Part shown: in pieces, positions 38,822-47,965 of the stretch
Layout: every line of letters starts with the position of its first letter
Numbering within the stretch: position 1 is the stretch's first letter
DNA from: Brevundimonas diminuta
Lineage (GTDB): Bacteria > Pseudomonadota > Alphaproteobacteria > Caulobacterales > Caulobacteraceae
Direction: 5' to 3'
Assembly (NCBI RefSeq): GCF_022654015.1
Contig: NZ_CP073063.1
Coordinates: forward strand, 1,488,001 to 1,552,000
DNA length: 64,000 bases
Program-made: the position numbers and the translations under genes
The notes under the pieces: generated by a model
Database searches by the model: none
What the model saw: only the letters and a program-made list of their open reading frames with translations
What the model was told of the DNA's origin: nothing

Positions 38822-41800
38822 TGCTGTCCGACGTTTCGGTCCGGCGGCCCGTCTTCGCGGCCGTCGCGGCCATTGTGCTGTGCGTCATCGGCGCGGCGGC
38901 CTTCTTCTTCCTGCCCGTGCGTGAACTGCCGGACGTCGATCCGCCCATCGTCTCGGTCAACACCAGCTATGCCGGCGCCTCGGCCGAGGTGATCGAGAGC
39001 CGCATCACCGAGCCGGTAGAGCAGCAGATCGCCGGCATCCAGGGCGTCGAGCGCATCAACTCGACCAGCCGCGACGGGCGCTCCAACGTGAACATCGAGT
39101 TCTCGCTGGACCGCAATATCGATGACGCCGCCAACGACGTGCGCGACCGCGTCAGCCGCGTGGTCGGCCGCCTGCCGGATCAGGCCGATCCGCCCGAGGT
39201 TGCCAAGGCCGATTCCGACAGCCAGCCGATCATCATCGTCTTCCTGCGCTCGACCAGCATGAACCGGCTTCAGCTGACCGATTACGCTGACCGCTATCTG
39301 ATCGACCGGATGGCGACGGTGCCCGGCGTGGCCCAGGTCAACATCTATGGCGAGCAGCGCTACTCGATGCGCATCTGGCTGGATTCCGCGGCCATGGCGG
39401 CGCGGGGCCTGACGGTCAACGACGTCGAGACGGCCCTGACGAACCAGAACGTCGAACTGCCCGCCGGCTCGCTGGAATCGACGGACAAGGACTACACCGT
39501 CCGCGTGGCGCGCACCTACGCCCTACCGGAAGACTTCCGCCAACTGCCAATCGGCACGCGCGGCTCGGCCTCGACCTCGGCGACAGTCGCCACAGGGACC
39601 GGCAGCGGCTCGTCTGCCATAATCCAGGGGCAGCCGACCTATGTGACGCGCCTGGGCGACATCGCCCGCGTCGAGGAGGCGCCGGAAGAAGATCGTCGTC
39701 TGTTCCGCGGCAACGGGATGGATCAGATCGGCCTGGCCGTGACCCGGCAGGCGCAGTCGAACGACCTCGCCATCTCGGACGGCGTCCACAAGATGATCGA
39801 GGAAATCCGGCCGACCTTGCCGCCGGGCGTAACCATCGAGGTCGGATCCGACAACTCGGTCTTCACCTCGCACGCGATCGACGAGGTCTGGATCACCATC
39901 GGCATTTCCATGGCCCTGGTGGCCTTGGTCAACTTCATCTTCCTGGGCAGTCTGCGGGCCGCGCTGATCCCGTCCATCGTGGCGCCGATCTGTCTGCTGG
40001 CGACCTTCATCGTCTTGGCGCCGCTGGGCTTTTCGCTGAATCTGCTGACGCTGCTGGCTCTGGTGCTGGCGATCGGCCTGGTTGTGGATGACGCCATCGT
40101 CGTGGTCGAGAATATTCAGCGTCGCCTGGACCTGGGCGAACCGCCCCTGGTCGCGGCCGAACGCGGCGCGCGCCAGGTCTTCTTCGCGGTCGTGGCCACG
40201 ACCATCGTGCTGCTATCGGTCTTCGCGCCCCTGCTGTTCTTGCCCGGATATGTCGGGCGTCTGTTCGTAGAGCTGGCGGCGGCGATCGCGGCGGCCGTGG
40301 CCTTCTCCGCCTTCCTGGCGCTCAGCCTGTCGCCGATGCTGGCCTCCAAGATTCTGCGACCCGCCCATGGCGGCGGCTGGGTGGCGCGCAAGGTCGACTG
40401 GGGTATGGACCGGCTGAAGTCGTCCTATGGCCGGTCGCTGGACATGCTGTTGGGCCGTCGCATCGCCGTGATCGGCGTCGGCGCCTTGATCCTGCTAGTT
40501 GCTGCGGGCGCGGGCGGTATCTTCCTGACCCTGCCCAACGAACTGGTGCCGGACGAGGATCGCGGCCGGGTCACGGTGCGCGTCGCCGGGCCCGAAGGCG
40601 CGGGCTTCGACTACACCCGCAAGATCATGCTGGGGCTGGAGCCCCTGCTGGCCGAATACAAGACCAGCGGCGAGGCCGACAGCTATCTGGTGTCCGCGCC
40701 CGGCTTCGGCGGCGGCAGCTTCAACTCGGGCAATGCGGTCCTTACGCTCGCCGACTGGTCCAAGCGCGACCGCTCGGCGGCCGAGATCGCTCAGGAATTG
40801 AACGGCAAGCTGCGCGGCCAGACCGGCGCCCAAGTCAACGCCTCTACTCCCGGCGCCTTCCAGCGGGGCGGCGGCAACTCCAACTCCATCGAGTTGATCG
40901 CGACCGGCAGCGACTATCAGCAGATCTACGCCTGGCTTCAGCCCATGCTGGCCGCCGCCCAGGCCAATCCCGGCTTCTCGCGTCCACGCCTTAACTATGA
41001 GCCGAACTCGCCGCGTCTGTTGGTCGATGTCGATCCGCAGAAAGCTGCCGCGCTGGGCGTTTCGTCTCAGTCCATCGGCCGCACGCTGGAGACCATGTTC
41101 GGCTCTCGCCGCGCCACGACCTACATCAAGGGCGGTCAGGAATACGATGTCATCCTGCAGACCGAGCGCGACAATCGTCGCGAGGTCGCCGACCTGGAAG
41201 CCCTGTATGTTGCAACTGGGGGCGGCCAACTGGTGCCGCTGTCAGCCGTGGTCACGACCAAGACCAGCGGCGACACGCCCGACCGTCGCCGACTGGACCG
41301 ACAGCGCGCGATCTCCCTGCAGGCCGACCTCAATCCCGGCACCACGATCGACGACGCGATCCAGTTCCTGAACGCCGAGGCGGCCAAGCAGCCGCAAGGC
41401 GCCGTCGTCACCCAGTGGGGCGGGGCGGCGCGCGACCAACAGGAGGCGGGCGGGGCCGTGTTCGCGGCCTTCGGTCTGGCGTTGTTGCTCGTCTTCCTGG
41501 TTCTGGCGGCCCAGTTCGAAAGCTGGATCACGCCTGCGGTCATCATGCTGACGGTGCCCCTGGCGGCGGCGGGCGGTCTGTTCGGCCTGCTGATGGCGGG
41601 CTCCAGCCTGAACATCTACAGCCAGATTGGTCTGATCATCCTGATCGGGGTGGCGGCCAAGAACGGCATTCTGATCGTCGAGTTCGCCAATCAGCTGCGC
41701 GACCAGGGGCGGACGATCCGGGAGGCGATCATCGAGTCGTCGTCCTTGCGTCTGCGTCCGATCATCATGACCTCGATCGCAACCGCCTTCGGCGCCCTGC

Positions 41801-42027
41801 CGCTGGTGCTGTGGCAAGGCGCCGGCGCCGGCAGCCGTCAGACGATCGGCGTGGTGATCTTCACCGGCGCCATCTTCGCCACCGTCCTTACTCTGTTCGT
41901 CGTGCCGGTGATCTATGGCGTCCTGGCGCGCTTCACCAAGTCGCCGGAATGGACCGCCCGCAAGATCGAGGAGTGGGAAGCCCAGGAACTGCGCGAAGGC
42001 GGCCCCAGGGAATTGCCCGAGGCCTGA
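38818..42027 (+). CDS. RND efflux transporter permease (AcrB/MexF-like, HAE1)
   Basis: A 1069-residue proton-driven drug or solvent exporter of the hydrophobe/amphiphile type. Seen: an N-terminal helix followed by FFLPVRELPDVDPPIVSVNTSYAGASAEVIES, the relay segment LAIGLVVDDAIVVVENIQRRL in TM4, AERGARQVFFAVVATTIVLLSVFAPL, and the repeat-2 equivalents GLIILIGVAAKNGILIVEFANQLRD and RPIIMTSIATAFGALPL. It has twelve predicted membrane helices and two large periplasmic loops. It is translated with the adaptor (ATGA overlap). The substrate is undefined. It is convergent with the cytochrome gene, four bases apart. Confidence 0.95.
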   Translation: MMLSDVSVRRPVFAAVAAIVLCVIGAAAFFFLPVRELPDVDPPIVSVNTSYAGASAEVIESRITEPVEQQIAGIQGVERINSTSRDGRSNVNIEFSLDRNIDDAANDVRDRVSRVVGRLPDQADPPEVAKADSDSQPIIIVFLRSTSMNRLQLTDYADRYLIDRMATVPGVAQVNIYGEQRYSMRIWLDSAAMAARGLTVNDVETALTNQNVELPAGSLESTDKDYTVRVARTYALPEDFRQLPIGTRGSASTSATVATGTGSGSSAIIQGQPTYVTRLGDIARVEEAPEEDRRLFRGNGMDQIGLAVTRQAQSNDLAISDGVHKMIEEIRPTLPPGVTIEVGSDNSVFTSHAIDEVWITIGISMALVALVNFIFLGSLRAALIPSIVAPICLLATFIVLAPLGFSLNLLTLLALVLAIGLVVDDAIVVVENIQRRLDLGEPPLVAAERGARQVFFAVVATTIVLLSVFAPLLFLPGYVGRLFVELAAAIAAAVAFSAFLALSLSPMLASKILRPAHGGGWVARKVDWGMDRLKSSYGRSLDMLLGRRIAVIGVGALILLVAAGAGGIFLTLPNELVPDEDRGRVTVRVAGPEGAGFDYTRKIMLGLEPLLAEYKTSGEADSYLVSAPGFGGGSFNSGNAVLTLADWSKRDRSAAEIAQELNGKLRGQTGAQVNASTPGAFQRGGGNSNSIELIATGSDYQQIYAWLQPMLAAAQANPGFSRPRLNYEPNSPRLLVDVDPQKAAALGVSSQSIGRTLETMFGSRRATTYIKGGQEYDVILQTERDNRREVADLEALYVATGGGQLVPLSAVVTTKTSGDTPDRRRLDRQRAISLQADLNPGTTIDDAIQFLNAEAAKQPQGAVVTQWGGAARDQQEAGGAVFAAFGLALLLVFLVLAAQFESWITPAVIMLTVPLAAAGGLFGLLMAGSSLNIYSQIGLIILIGVAAKNGILIVEFANQLRDQGRTIREAIIESSSLRLRPIIMTSIATAFGALPLVLWQGAGAGSRQTIGVVIFTGAIFATVLTLFVVPVIYGVLARFTKSPEWTARKIEEWEAQELREGGPRELPEA

Positions 42028-42031
42028 CGGG

Positions 42032-42535
42032 TCAAGCGGCGGGCGCAGGTTCCGGCTTGTAGCCCGTCTCCACCTTCAGGAAGGCGATCACGTCGCGGCG
42101 ATCCGTGGCGTCGGGCAGACCGGGGAAGGTCATCTTGTTGCCGGGCAGGAAGGTGCGCGGGTTTTCCAACCAGTGATCCAGCTTCTCGGCGTCCCAGGTG
42201 AAGGTCGCCGTGCGCATGGCGTTGGAATAGTTGTAGCGCGGGCGATCTCCCGCCTTGCGGCCGAACACGCCGTACAGGTTTGGCCCTGCCATGTCTGGGC
42301 CGCCTTCGCCGATGGTGTGGCAGGCGCGACAGCGGGCAAACGCCCGACGCCCGTTCTCGAGATCGCCCGCATTGTAGGGGGCGGGCAGGGAGGCCAGCAG
42401 TGTCGCCTTTTCCACATCCGTCAGCACGTGGACCGGCGCGGCAGGCGTGGTTGCGGACGGCTCACCCTGACCACAGGCGGCCAGGGTCAAAAGCGGGGCC
42501 AGAAGAAGGGGGGCGACGAGGGCGTGGCGGGTCAT
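42032..42535 (-). CDS. Lipoprotein class I c-type cytochrome
   Basis: 167 residues with a signal ending in a lipobox (LLTLAAC) and one heme motif CRACH (about residue 72). The distal Met ligand is probably in GNKMTFPG. The pattern GPNLYGVFGRKAG...YSNAM matches cytochrome c2/c-552-like electron carriers tethered to the membrane. The ATG at 42535 has AGGAAG upstream and is preferred to 42583. Confidence 0.9.
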   Translation of the reverse strand: MTRHALVAPLLLAPLLTLAACGQGEPSATTPAAPVHVLTDVEKATLLASLPAPYNAGDLENGRRAFARCRACHTIGEGGPDMAGPNLYGVFGRKAGDRPRYNYSNAMRTATFTWDAEKLDHWLENPRTFLPGNKMTFPGLPDATDRRDVIAFLKVETGYKPEPAPAA

Positions 42536-42686
42536 GGCGGCTTCCTGTTTGCCTTGTGATAGCGCAACGCACCGGCGCGGCAATTGGTCAAGCTGTCCTG
42601 CTGGACGTAGCCCCCTCGCACCTGATAATCAGTGTCAAAGAAACGCGGAGCCGTTGGGGAGCGGCCTCGCCCGTGCGAGCGTAGAA

Positions 42687-42953
42687 TTGACCGACACCAT
42701 CAAGTTGAGCCAGGCCCGACGCGGCGATCGCGGCGTCATCGTTCAGGTGGGCGCCCATTGTCACCATCAGGGCGAGGCGGTCGAGCTGGAACGCCGTCTG
42801 CTGGAACTGGGCTTTGTCGAAGGCGCGCAGATCGAACTGCTGCACGAAGGTCTGTTCGGACGCGACCCCATCGCCATGAAGGTGGACGACATGCGCGTGG
42901 CCCTGCGTCGCCACGAGGCGGAAAGCCTTTCGATCCGGCTGGGCGCCGCCTGA
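42687..42953 (+). CDS. feoA: FeoA ferrous iron transport protein A
   Basis: An 88-residue SH3-like accessory protein of the Feo system. Seen: GDRGVIVQV, ELERRLLELGFVEGAQIELLHEGLFGRDPIAMKVDDMRVALRRHEAESLSI, the complete domain. The start is probably TTG at 42687 (TTG ACC GAC), as no ATG or GTG fits; the Shine-Dalgarno sequence is weak. Its TGA overlaps the feoB ATG by one base. An imperfect Fur-like stretch (GATAATC) lies at 42624-42630, too weak to call a Fur box. Confidence 0.88.
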   Translation: MTDTIKLSQARRGDRGVIVQVGAHCHHQGEAVELERRLLELGFVEGAQIELLHEGLFGRDPIAMKVDDMRVALRRHEAESLSIRLGAA

Positions 42954-44821
42954 TGGACATCGCGCTGAAGACGGCTCGTGTCGCGCTGGTCGGCAATCCC
43001 AATAGCGGCAAGACGGCTCTGTTCAACGCCCTGACCGGCGCCCACCAGAAGGTCGCCAACTACGCCGGCGTGACGGTGGAGCGTAAGGAAGGCCTGATCC
43101 GCGCCGCTTCGGGCCGCACGATGTCGGTGCTTGATCTGCCCGGCACCTATTCCCTGCGCGCCCGCAGCCCGGACGAGGAGGTCACGCGCGACGCCGTTCT
43201 GGGGCGACTGGCCGGCGAGACGCCGCCCGACGTCGTGGTCTGCGTCGCCGACGCCACCAATCTGCGCCTGGTCCTGCGTTTGATTCTGGAGCTGAAGGCC
43301 GTCGGCCGGCCGATGGTTCTGGCGTTGAACATGTATGACATCGCCCAGCGACAGGGCATGCGCATAGATTTGGAGCGATTGCGCGCCGAACTGGGCGTGC
43401 CGATCATCACCACCGTGGCCACGCGCAAGCGCGGCATCGACGATCTGGTCGCCGCCATAGAGGACCAGGCCGCCGTCGCGGCCGTGACCGAAAGCCAATG
43501 GCGCAGTCCGGACGCCGCCGAGCTACGAGCCGCCGCCCGCGAAGCCGAGCGGATCATGAAGGCCTGTGTCCGGCCGCCTGAACGGCCCGATACCCTTACC
43601 GGCAAAATCGACTCGGTGCTGCTGCATCCGGTCGGCGGGCTGCTGATCCTGTTCGCCCTGCTGTTCGTGATGTTCCAGGCCGTGTTCAGCTGGGCCGCGC
43701 CCGTAATGGACGGGATCGAGGCCGGCATCGCCTGGTTGGGCGGCTTGGTCGCCAACGTCCTGCCCGACGGTCTGCTGCAAAGCCTGATCGTGGACGGCAT
43801 CATTTCCGGCGTCGGCAGCGTGCTGGTGTTCCTGCCGCAGATTCTGATCCTCTTCCTGTTCATCATCGCGCTGGAAGACTTCGGCTATATGGCCCGCGCG
43901 GCTTTCCTGATGGACAAGATTATGGGCGGCGCGGGGCTGCACGGTCGGGCCTTCATACCCCTGCTGTCCAGTTTCGCCTGCGCCATTCCCGGCGTCATGG
44001 CGGCGCGGGTGATCGATTCGCGCCGAGACCGCCTGACCACCATCCTGGTCGCCCCGCTGATGACCTGCTCGGCGCGCATCCCGGTCTATACGCTGATCAT
44101 CGCCGCCTTCATTCCGAATGAGACGGTCTGGGGCTTCGCAAACCTGCAAGGCCTTGTGATGTTCGGCCTCTACGCCGCCGGGATCGTCAGCGCCCTGATC
44201 GTCTCACTGCTGATCCGCAAGGTGTTCTGGCGAGGGGCGGTCGAGCCCTTCATGATGGAGCTTCCGGCCTACAAGACGCCGGATCTGCGCAGCGTCGGCT
44301 TCAATCTGTGGCTCCGGGCCAAGATCTTCCTGAACCGCGCGGGCCGCATCATCCTGCCGCTCGTGATCATTCTGTGGGTGCTGGCGACCTTCCCTTATCC
44401 GCCTGAGAACGCGACCCTGCCGGCCATCGACTATTCCTTCGCGGGCATGATCGGCCGGGCGCTGGAGCCGATCTTCGCGCCCATCGGCTTCAACTGGCAA
44501 ATGGTGATCGCCCTGATCCCCGGCATGGCAGCGCGCGAGGTCGCGGTGGCGGCGCTGGGCACGACCTACGCCATAGCAGACGCAGAGAATGCGACGGGCC
44601 TTCTGGCCTCGACCCTGGCGTCGCATTGGTCGTTGGCGACGGCCTTGTCCTTCCTGGCCTGGTACATCTTTGCGCCCCAGTGTGTGGCCACTTTGGGCGT
44701 GGTGCGGCGCGAGACCAACTCGCTGAAATGGACGTGGATCATGATCGGCTACATGTTCGGTCTGGCCTATCTGGCGTCGCTGGTGACCTATCATGTGGCG
44801 GTGGCGCTCGGAGGCGGTTAA
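42953..44821 (+). CDS. feoB: FeoB ferrous iron transporter B
   Basis: An inner-membrane Fe(II) transporter with an N-terminal GTPase, 622 residues. G motifs: GNPNSGKT (residue ~15), G3 in DLPGTYSL, G4 in ALNMYDIAQ. The membrane part has the two conserved Gate regions (for example FLMDKIMGGAGLHGRAFIPLLSSFACAIPGVMAARVI and GFNWQMVIALIPGMAAREVAVAALGTTYAI). The length is shorter than E. coli FeoB because the C-terminal soluble tail is absent, as in many proteobacteria. No feoC follows. Expected to be induced by iron limitation or low oxygen. Confidence 0.95.
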   Translation: MDIALKTARVALVGNPNSGKTALFNALTGAHQKVANYAGVTVERKEGLIRAASGRTMSVLDLPGTYSLRARSPDEEVTRDAVLGRLAGETPPDVVVCVADATNLRLVLRLILELKAVGRPMVLALNMYDIAQRQGMRIDLERLRAELGVPIITTVATRKRGIDDLVAAIEDQAAVAAVTESQWRSPDAAELRAAAREAERIMKACVRPPERPDTLTGKIDSVLLHPVGGLLILFALLFVMFQAVFSWAAPVMDGIEAGIAWLGGLVANVLPDGLLQSLIVDGIISGVGSVLVFLPQILILFLFIIALEDFGYMARAAFLMDKIMGGAGLHGRAFIPLLSSFACAIPGVMAARVIDSRRDRLTTILVAPLMTCSARIPVYTLIIAAFIPNETVWGFANLQGLVMFGLYAAGIVSALIVSLLIRKVFWRGAVEPFMMELPAYKTPDLRSVGFNLWLRAKIFLNRAGRIILPLVIILWVLATFPYPPENATLPAIDYSFAGMIGRALEPIFAPIGFNWQMVIALIPGMAAREVAVAALGTTYAIADAENATGLLASTLASHWSLATALSFLAWYIFAPQCVATLGVVRRETNSLKWTWIMIGYMFGLAYLASLVTYHVAVALGGG

Positions 44822-44854
44822 GCCTGAACGGTTCGCCGCCGTCTGGACGCCCTG

Positions 44855-45619
44855 ATGAACCCTGTACTCGCCGCCGCCGTGATGGGCGGGCTGGGCCTGA
44901 TCGTCGGCAGTTTGATCGCCGCCGTCAGCGTTCGCCTGCCGCGCGACGAGGACATCGTCGTCGCGCGTTCGCGATGCCGGGGATGCGATCAGACGCTCCG
45001 TTCCTGGGAGCTTGTGCCGGTCTTCAGCTGGCTTGGTTTGCGCGGGCGGTGCGCGCGGTGCCACACGCGGATTTCGCCGCGTTATCCGCTGATCGAACTG
45101 GCGTCGGCCGGAGTCGGGATCTGGGCGGGGGTGTGGGGCGCGACAGGCGCCGCCTCGGCATTCATGATCGCCGCCACGGCCGTTCTGGGTTGGCAGCTGT
45201 TGCTGATCGCCATCGTCGACGGTGAACACTTCTGGCTGCCGGACAGTCTGACGCTGCCCTTAATCTCTACAGGCGTCACGGTCGCGCTGATTCTGGATTG
45301 GGGCCTCGGTCTATCCAATCTGATTGGCGCGGCTGTCGGATTTTGTGGTCTGTGGCTGGTCGGCTGGCTGTACCAGCTCGTCCGAAAACACCAGGGACTG
45401 GGGGGAGGCGACCCCTTCCTGTTCGCAGGAGCAGGGGCCTGGGTCGGCTGGATGGGCCTGCCCAGCGTGCTGCTGTGGGCCTGCGCGGTCGGGCTCAGTC
45501 TGGTCTTCGGTATTCTGGTGGTCCGGCGCAGCGTCAGCGGATCGGAGAAGCTGCCCTTCGGCGTCTTCCTGGCCGTCGGGATCTGGTTGACCTGGCTGTA
45601 TGGGCCTTTGGGCCTCTAA
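44855..45619 (+). CDS. Prepilin peptidase (type IV prepilin leader peptidase, A24 family)
   Basis: A 254-residue integral membrane aspartyl protease. It has the two-cysteine-pair zinc motif of the methylating PilD type (CRGC and CARC around residues 41 and 66). Catalytic Asp candidates lie in VDGEHFWLPDS and in GGGDPFLFAG, equivalent to the GxGD motif. It would process type IV pilins or type II secretion pseudopilins. It stands without pilus genes, 33 bases after feoB. Its TAA overlaps the TetR stop in CTAA. Confidence 0.92.
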   Translation: MNPVLAAAVMGGLGLIVGSLIAAVSVRLPRDEDIVVARSRCRGCDQTLRSWELVPVFSWLGLRGRCARCHTRISPRYPLIELASAGVGIWAGVWGATGAASAFMIAATAVLGWQLLLIAIVDGEHFWLPDSLTLPLISTGVTVALILDWGLGLSNLIGAAVGFCGLWLVGWLYQLVRKHQGLGGGDPFLFAGAGAWVGWMGLPSVLLWACAVGLSLVFGILVVRRSVSGSEKLPFGVFLAVGIWLTWLYGPLGL

Positions 45620-46242
45620 CGTCCCGTCGTCAGCTTCACGATAATGATGGCCGCCGTATCCAGGATGGCTTCGGGCGTATCGGCCCGCCGCAACAGATCG
45701 AAACTGGCCGCCGTCGATTCCGCGATGGAGGCGATCTGGTACGAGGCGAGCCGCGGATTATAGTCCCTGGGATGCAGGCCGCTGGCGTGGGCCTGGGCCA
45801 CACGGCGTTCGATCGACAAGTGCAGCCGGCGCAAACGGCGCACCCGGCTTTCGACGAAGGCGGCGTCGCCATTGTCGGCCAGCATATGTTCGACACGCAG
45901 CACCTGACCGTGGCTGCGCCAGATGGACATCACATCCAGAATGAAGGCGCGCGCGATGACGAAGGCCTTGTCGCCCGGCCAGTCGGCCTGGAAATGCGCC
46001 GCCAGCCCCTGAAAATCCGTCGCGGCGACCTCGCACAACGCCAGAACAGGTTCTTCGACCGTCTTGAAATAGGTGTAGAAGTTGGAAGGCGATACACCGG
46101 CGGCCAAGGCCAGATCGGCGACGCGGATTTCACCGTAATGCCGCTCGTTCAACAGGCGTTGGGTCGCGTCCAGAATCGCCTGGCGGGTTCTGCCGCCTCG
46201 CGCACCGATCTTGTGGCCCAGCTTGTTGGTGGTGTCGGCCAT
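45616..46242 (-). CDS. TetR-family transcriptional regulator
   Basis: 208 residues. The N-terminal helix-turn-helix (about residues 16-62; RTRQAILDATQRLLNERHYGEIRVADLALAAGVSPSNFYTYFKT) is classic TetR. The ligand domain is helical with no recognisable ligand signature. The ATG at 46242 (MADTTNK) is preferred over 46296, which overlaps the tRNA. The target is unknown; it does not flank the efflux operon, whose promoter carries unassigned palindromes. Confidence 0.9.
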   Translation of the reverse strand: MADTTNKLGHKIGARGGRTRQAILDATQRLLNERHYGEIRVADLALAAGVSPSNFYTYFKTVEEPVLALCEVAATDFQGLAAHFQADWPGDKAFVIARAFILDVMSIWRSHGQVLRVEHMLADNGDAAFVESRVRRLRRLHLSIERRVAQAHASGLHPRDYNPRLASYQIASIAESTAASFDLLRRADTPEAILDTAAIIIVKLTTGR

Positions 46243-46263
46243 GTCCCCGATGGTCGAAAGGCG

Positions 46264-46339
46264 TGGTGCCGGCTGCAGGAATCGAACCCGCGACATCCAG
46301 TTTACAAAACTGGCGCTCTACCAACTGAGCTAAGCCGGC
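46264..46339 (-). tRNA. tRNA-Thr (anticodon TGT)
   Basis: The minus strand folds to a 76-nt cloverleaf: acceptor stem GCCGGC..., D-arm TAGCTCAGTTGGTAGAGC, anticodon stem CCAGT/ACTGG with loop TTTGTAA (anticodon TGT), and T-arm GCGGGTTCGATTCCTGC. The discriminator A and CCA are encoded. Confidence 0.97.
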
Positions 46340-46454
46340 CCGCACGGGCGGTGAGCGGCCCTTATGTCCAGCCTCGCGTCCGGACGCAAGGCGCCAGAGC
46401 AGGCTTGCGAAAAATCCGACGTCTGACGCCGAAAACAAGCTGAGGTTTGACTAC

Positions 46455-46473
46455 GGTAACCGGTGTCTTTTTG
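46455..46473. promoter_or_regulatory. Operator-like motif upstream of uxaC, shared with the downstream TonB receptor
   Basis: GGTAACCGGTGTCTTTTTG lies 77 bases before the uxaC start. Its core ACCGGTGTC-x-TTTTG also occurs 29 bases before the TonB receptor start (53841-53855). The ACCGGT centre is typical of LacI-type operators; the regulator is not in the window. Confidence 0.55.
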
Positions 46474-46549
46474 CAGCCCATGTTGTAGGTTTGTTGGATC
46501 AAGATCGAGAGGCGAACCAAGCCTCCGCCACGAGGCCATGAGGAACGCT

Positions 46550-47965
46550 ATGGTTCATCCGCTCAAACTGAACCCCGATCGCCTGTTTCCGGCGGACGCC
46601 GACACCCGGGCGATCGCGCGTCGTCTGTATGGTGAGATCAAGGGGCTGCCGATCATCAGCCCGCATGGCCATACGGACCCGAGCTGGTTTGCGTTGAACG
46701 AACCCTTCGCCAATCCGGCCGAACTTCTGATCACGCCCGACCACTATGTCTTTCGCATGCTGCACTCGCAGGGCATGGCGATGGAGGATCTGGGCGTGCC
46801 GCGCGCCGATGGCGGGCCGGTCGAGACCGATCCGCGCAAAATCTGGCGGCGCTTCGCCGAGAACTATCACCTGTTCCGGGGGACGCCTTCGCGGATGTGG
46901 CACGACTGGGTCTATGCCGAGGCCTTCGGCATCGACGTGCGCCTGTCGGCCGAGACGGCGGATCACTATTACCACCTGATCGATGCGGCCCTGAAGACCG
47001 ACGCCTTCAGGCCGCGCGCCCTGTTCGATCGCTACAATATCGAGGTCCTGACCACGACCGAGAGCCCGCTGGACACGCTGGAGCATCACAGGACCATCGC
47101 AGCCTCGGGCTGGAAGGGACGGGTGCTGACCGCCTATCGTCCGGATCCGGTTCTGGATCCCGAATATGAAGGCTTCCGCGACAATCTGAAAATCCTGGCC
47201 GAACAGACCGGCCGGGACACGCTGAGCTGGGATGGATACCTGCAGGCCCTGCGCGCCCGCCGCGCCTTCTTCATCGAAATGGGCGCCACCTCGACCGATC
47301 ACGGCCACCCGACAGCCTTCACTGCCGACCTGCCCAAGCCCGAAGCCGAGGCCCTGTTCCGGCGCGTCTCGACCGCCCCTGCCAGCGCCGCCGACGCTGA
47401 ACTATTCCGCGGCCAGATGCTGACCGAAATGGCCGCCATGTCGGTCGAGGATGGTCTGGTGATGCAGCTTCACCCCGGCAGCTTCCGCAACCACTCGGCC
47501 ACCGTCTTCAATCGCTTCGGCCGTGACAAGGGCTGCGATATCCCGACCCAGACCGATTACGTCCGCGCGCTGAAGCCGCTGCTGGATCGTTTCGGCTCGG
47601 ACAGGCGTCTGTCTCTGATCCTATTCACCCTGGACGAGACCACATATAGCCGCGAACTTGCGCCGCTCGCCGGCCACTATCCGGCGCTGAAGTTGGGGCC
47701 CAGCTGGTGGTTCCACGACAGTCCCGAGGGGATGCGTCGCTTCCGCGAACAGGTCACCGAAACGGCCGGCTTCTACAATACGGTCGGCTTCAACGACGAC
47801 ACCCGCGCCTTCCTGTCCATACCCGCCCGCCACGACGTGGCGCGGCGCATGGACTGCGGCTTCCTGGCCAAACTGGTCGTCGAGCACCGGATGGAGGAGG
47901 ACGAGGCGCACGAACTGGCCCACGCCCTGACCTATGGCCTGGTCAAAGCGGCCTACAAGCTGTGA
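46550..47965 (+). CDS. uxaC: Uronate isomerase (glucuronate/galacturonate isomerase)
   Basis: Interconverts D-glucuronate with D-fructuronate and D-galacturonate with D-tagaturonate, the first step of hexuronate catabolism. 471 residues, the family length. Seen: SPHGHTDPSWFALNEPF near residue 30 with the metal-ligand histidines, YAEAFGIDVRLSAETADHYY, TTESPLDTLEHH, and VGFNDDTRAFLSIPARHDVARRMDCGFLA near the end. The ATG at 46550 has AGGA upstream; ATG 46538 is an alternative. It is first in an operon with the next two genes: its stop overlaps the reductase GTG by four bases. Confidence 0.96.
   Translation: MVHPLKLNPDRLFPADADTRAIARRLYGEIKGLPIISPHGHTDPSWFALNEPFANPAELLITPDHYVFRMLHSQGMAMEDLGVPRADGGPVETDPRKIWRRFAENYHLFRGTPSRMWHDWVYAEAFGIDVRLSAETADHYYHLIDAALKTDAFRPRALFDRYNIEVLTTTESPLDTLEHHRTIAASGWKGRVLTAYRPDPVLDPEYEGFRDNLKILAEQTGRDTLSWDGYLQALRARRAFFIEMGATSTDHGHPTAFTADLPKPEAEALFRRVSTAPASAADAELFRGQMLTEMAAMSVEDGLVMQLHPGSFRNHSATVFNRFGRDKGCDIPTQTDYVRALKPLLDRFGSDRRLSLILFTLDETTYSRELAPLAGHYPALKLGPSWWFHDSPEGMRRFREQVTETAGFYNTVGFNDDTRAFLSIPARHDVARRMDCGFLAKLVVEHRMEEDEAHELAHALTYGLVKAAYKL

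Noticed and set aside
42622-42638. Possible Fur box before feoA
   Set aside because: Only the GATAATC half matches; the 19-bp dyad is not present, so it is not reported as a site.
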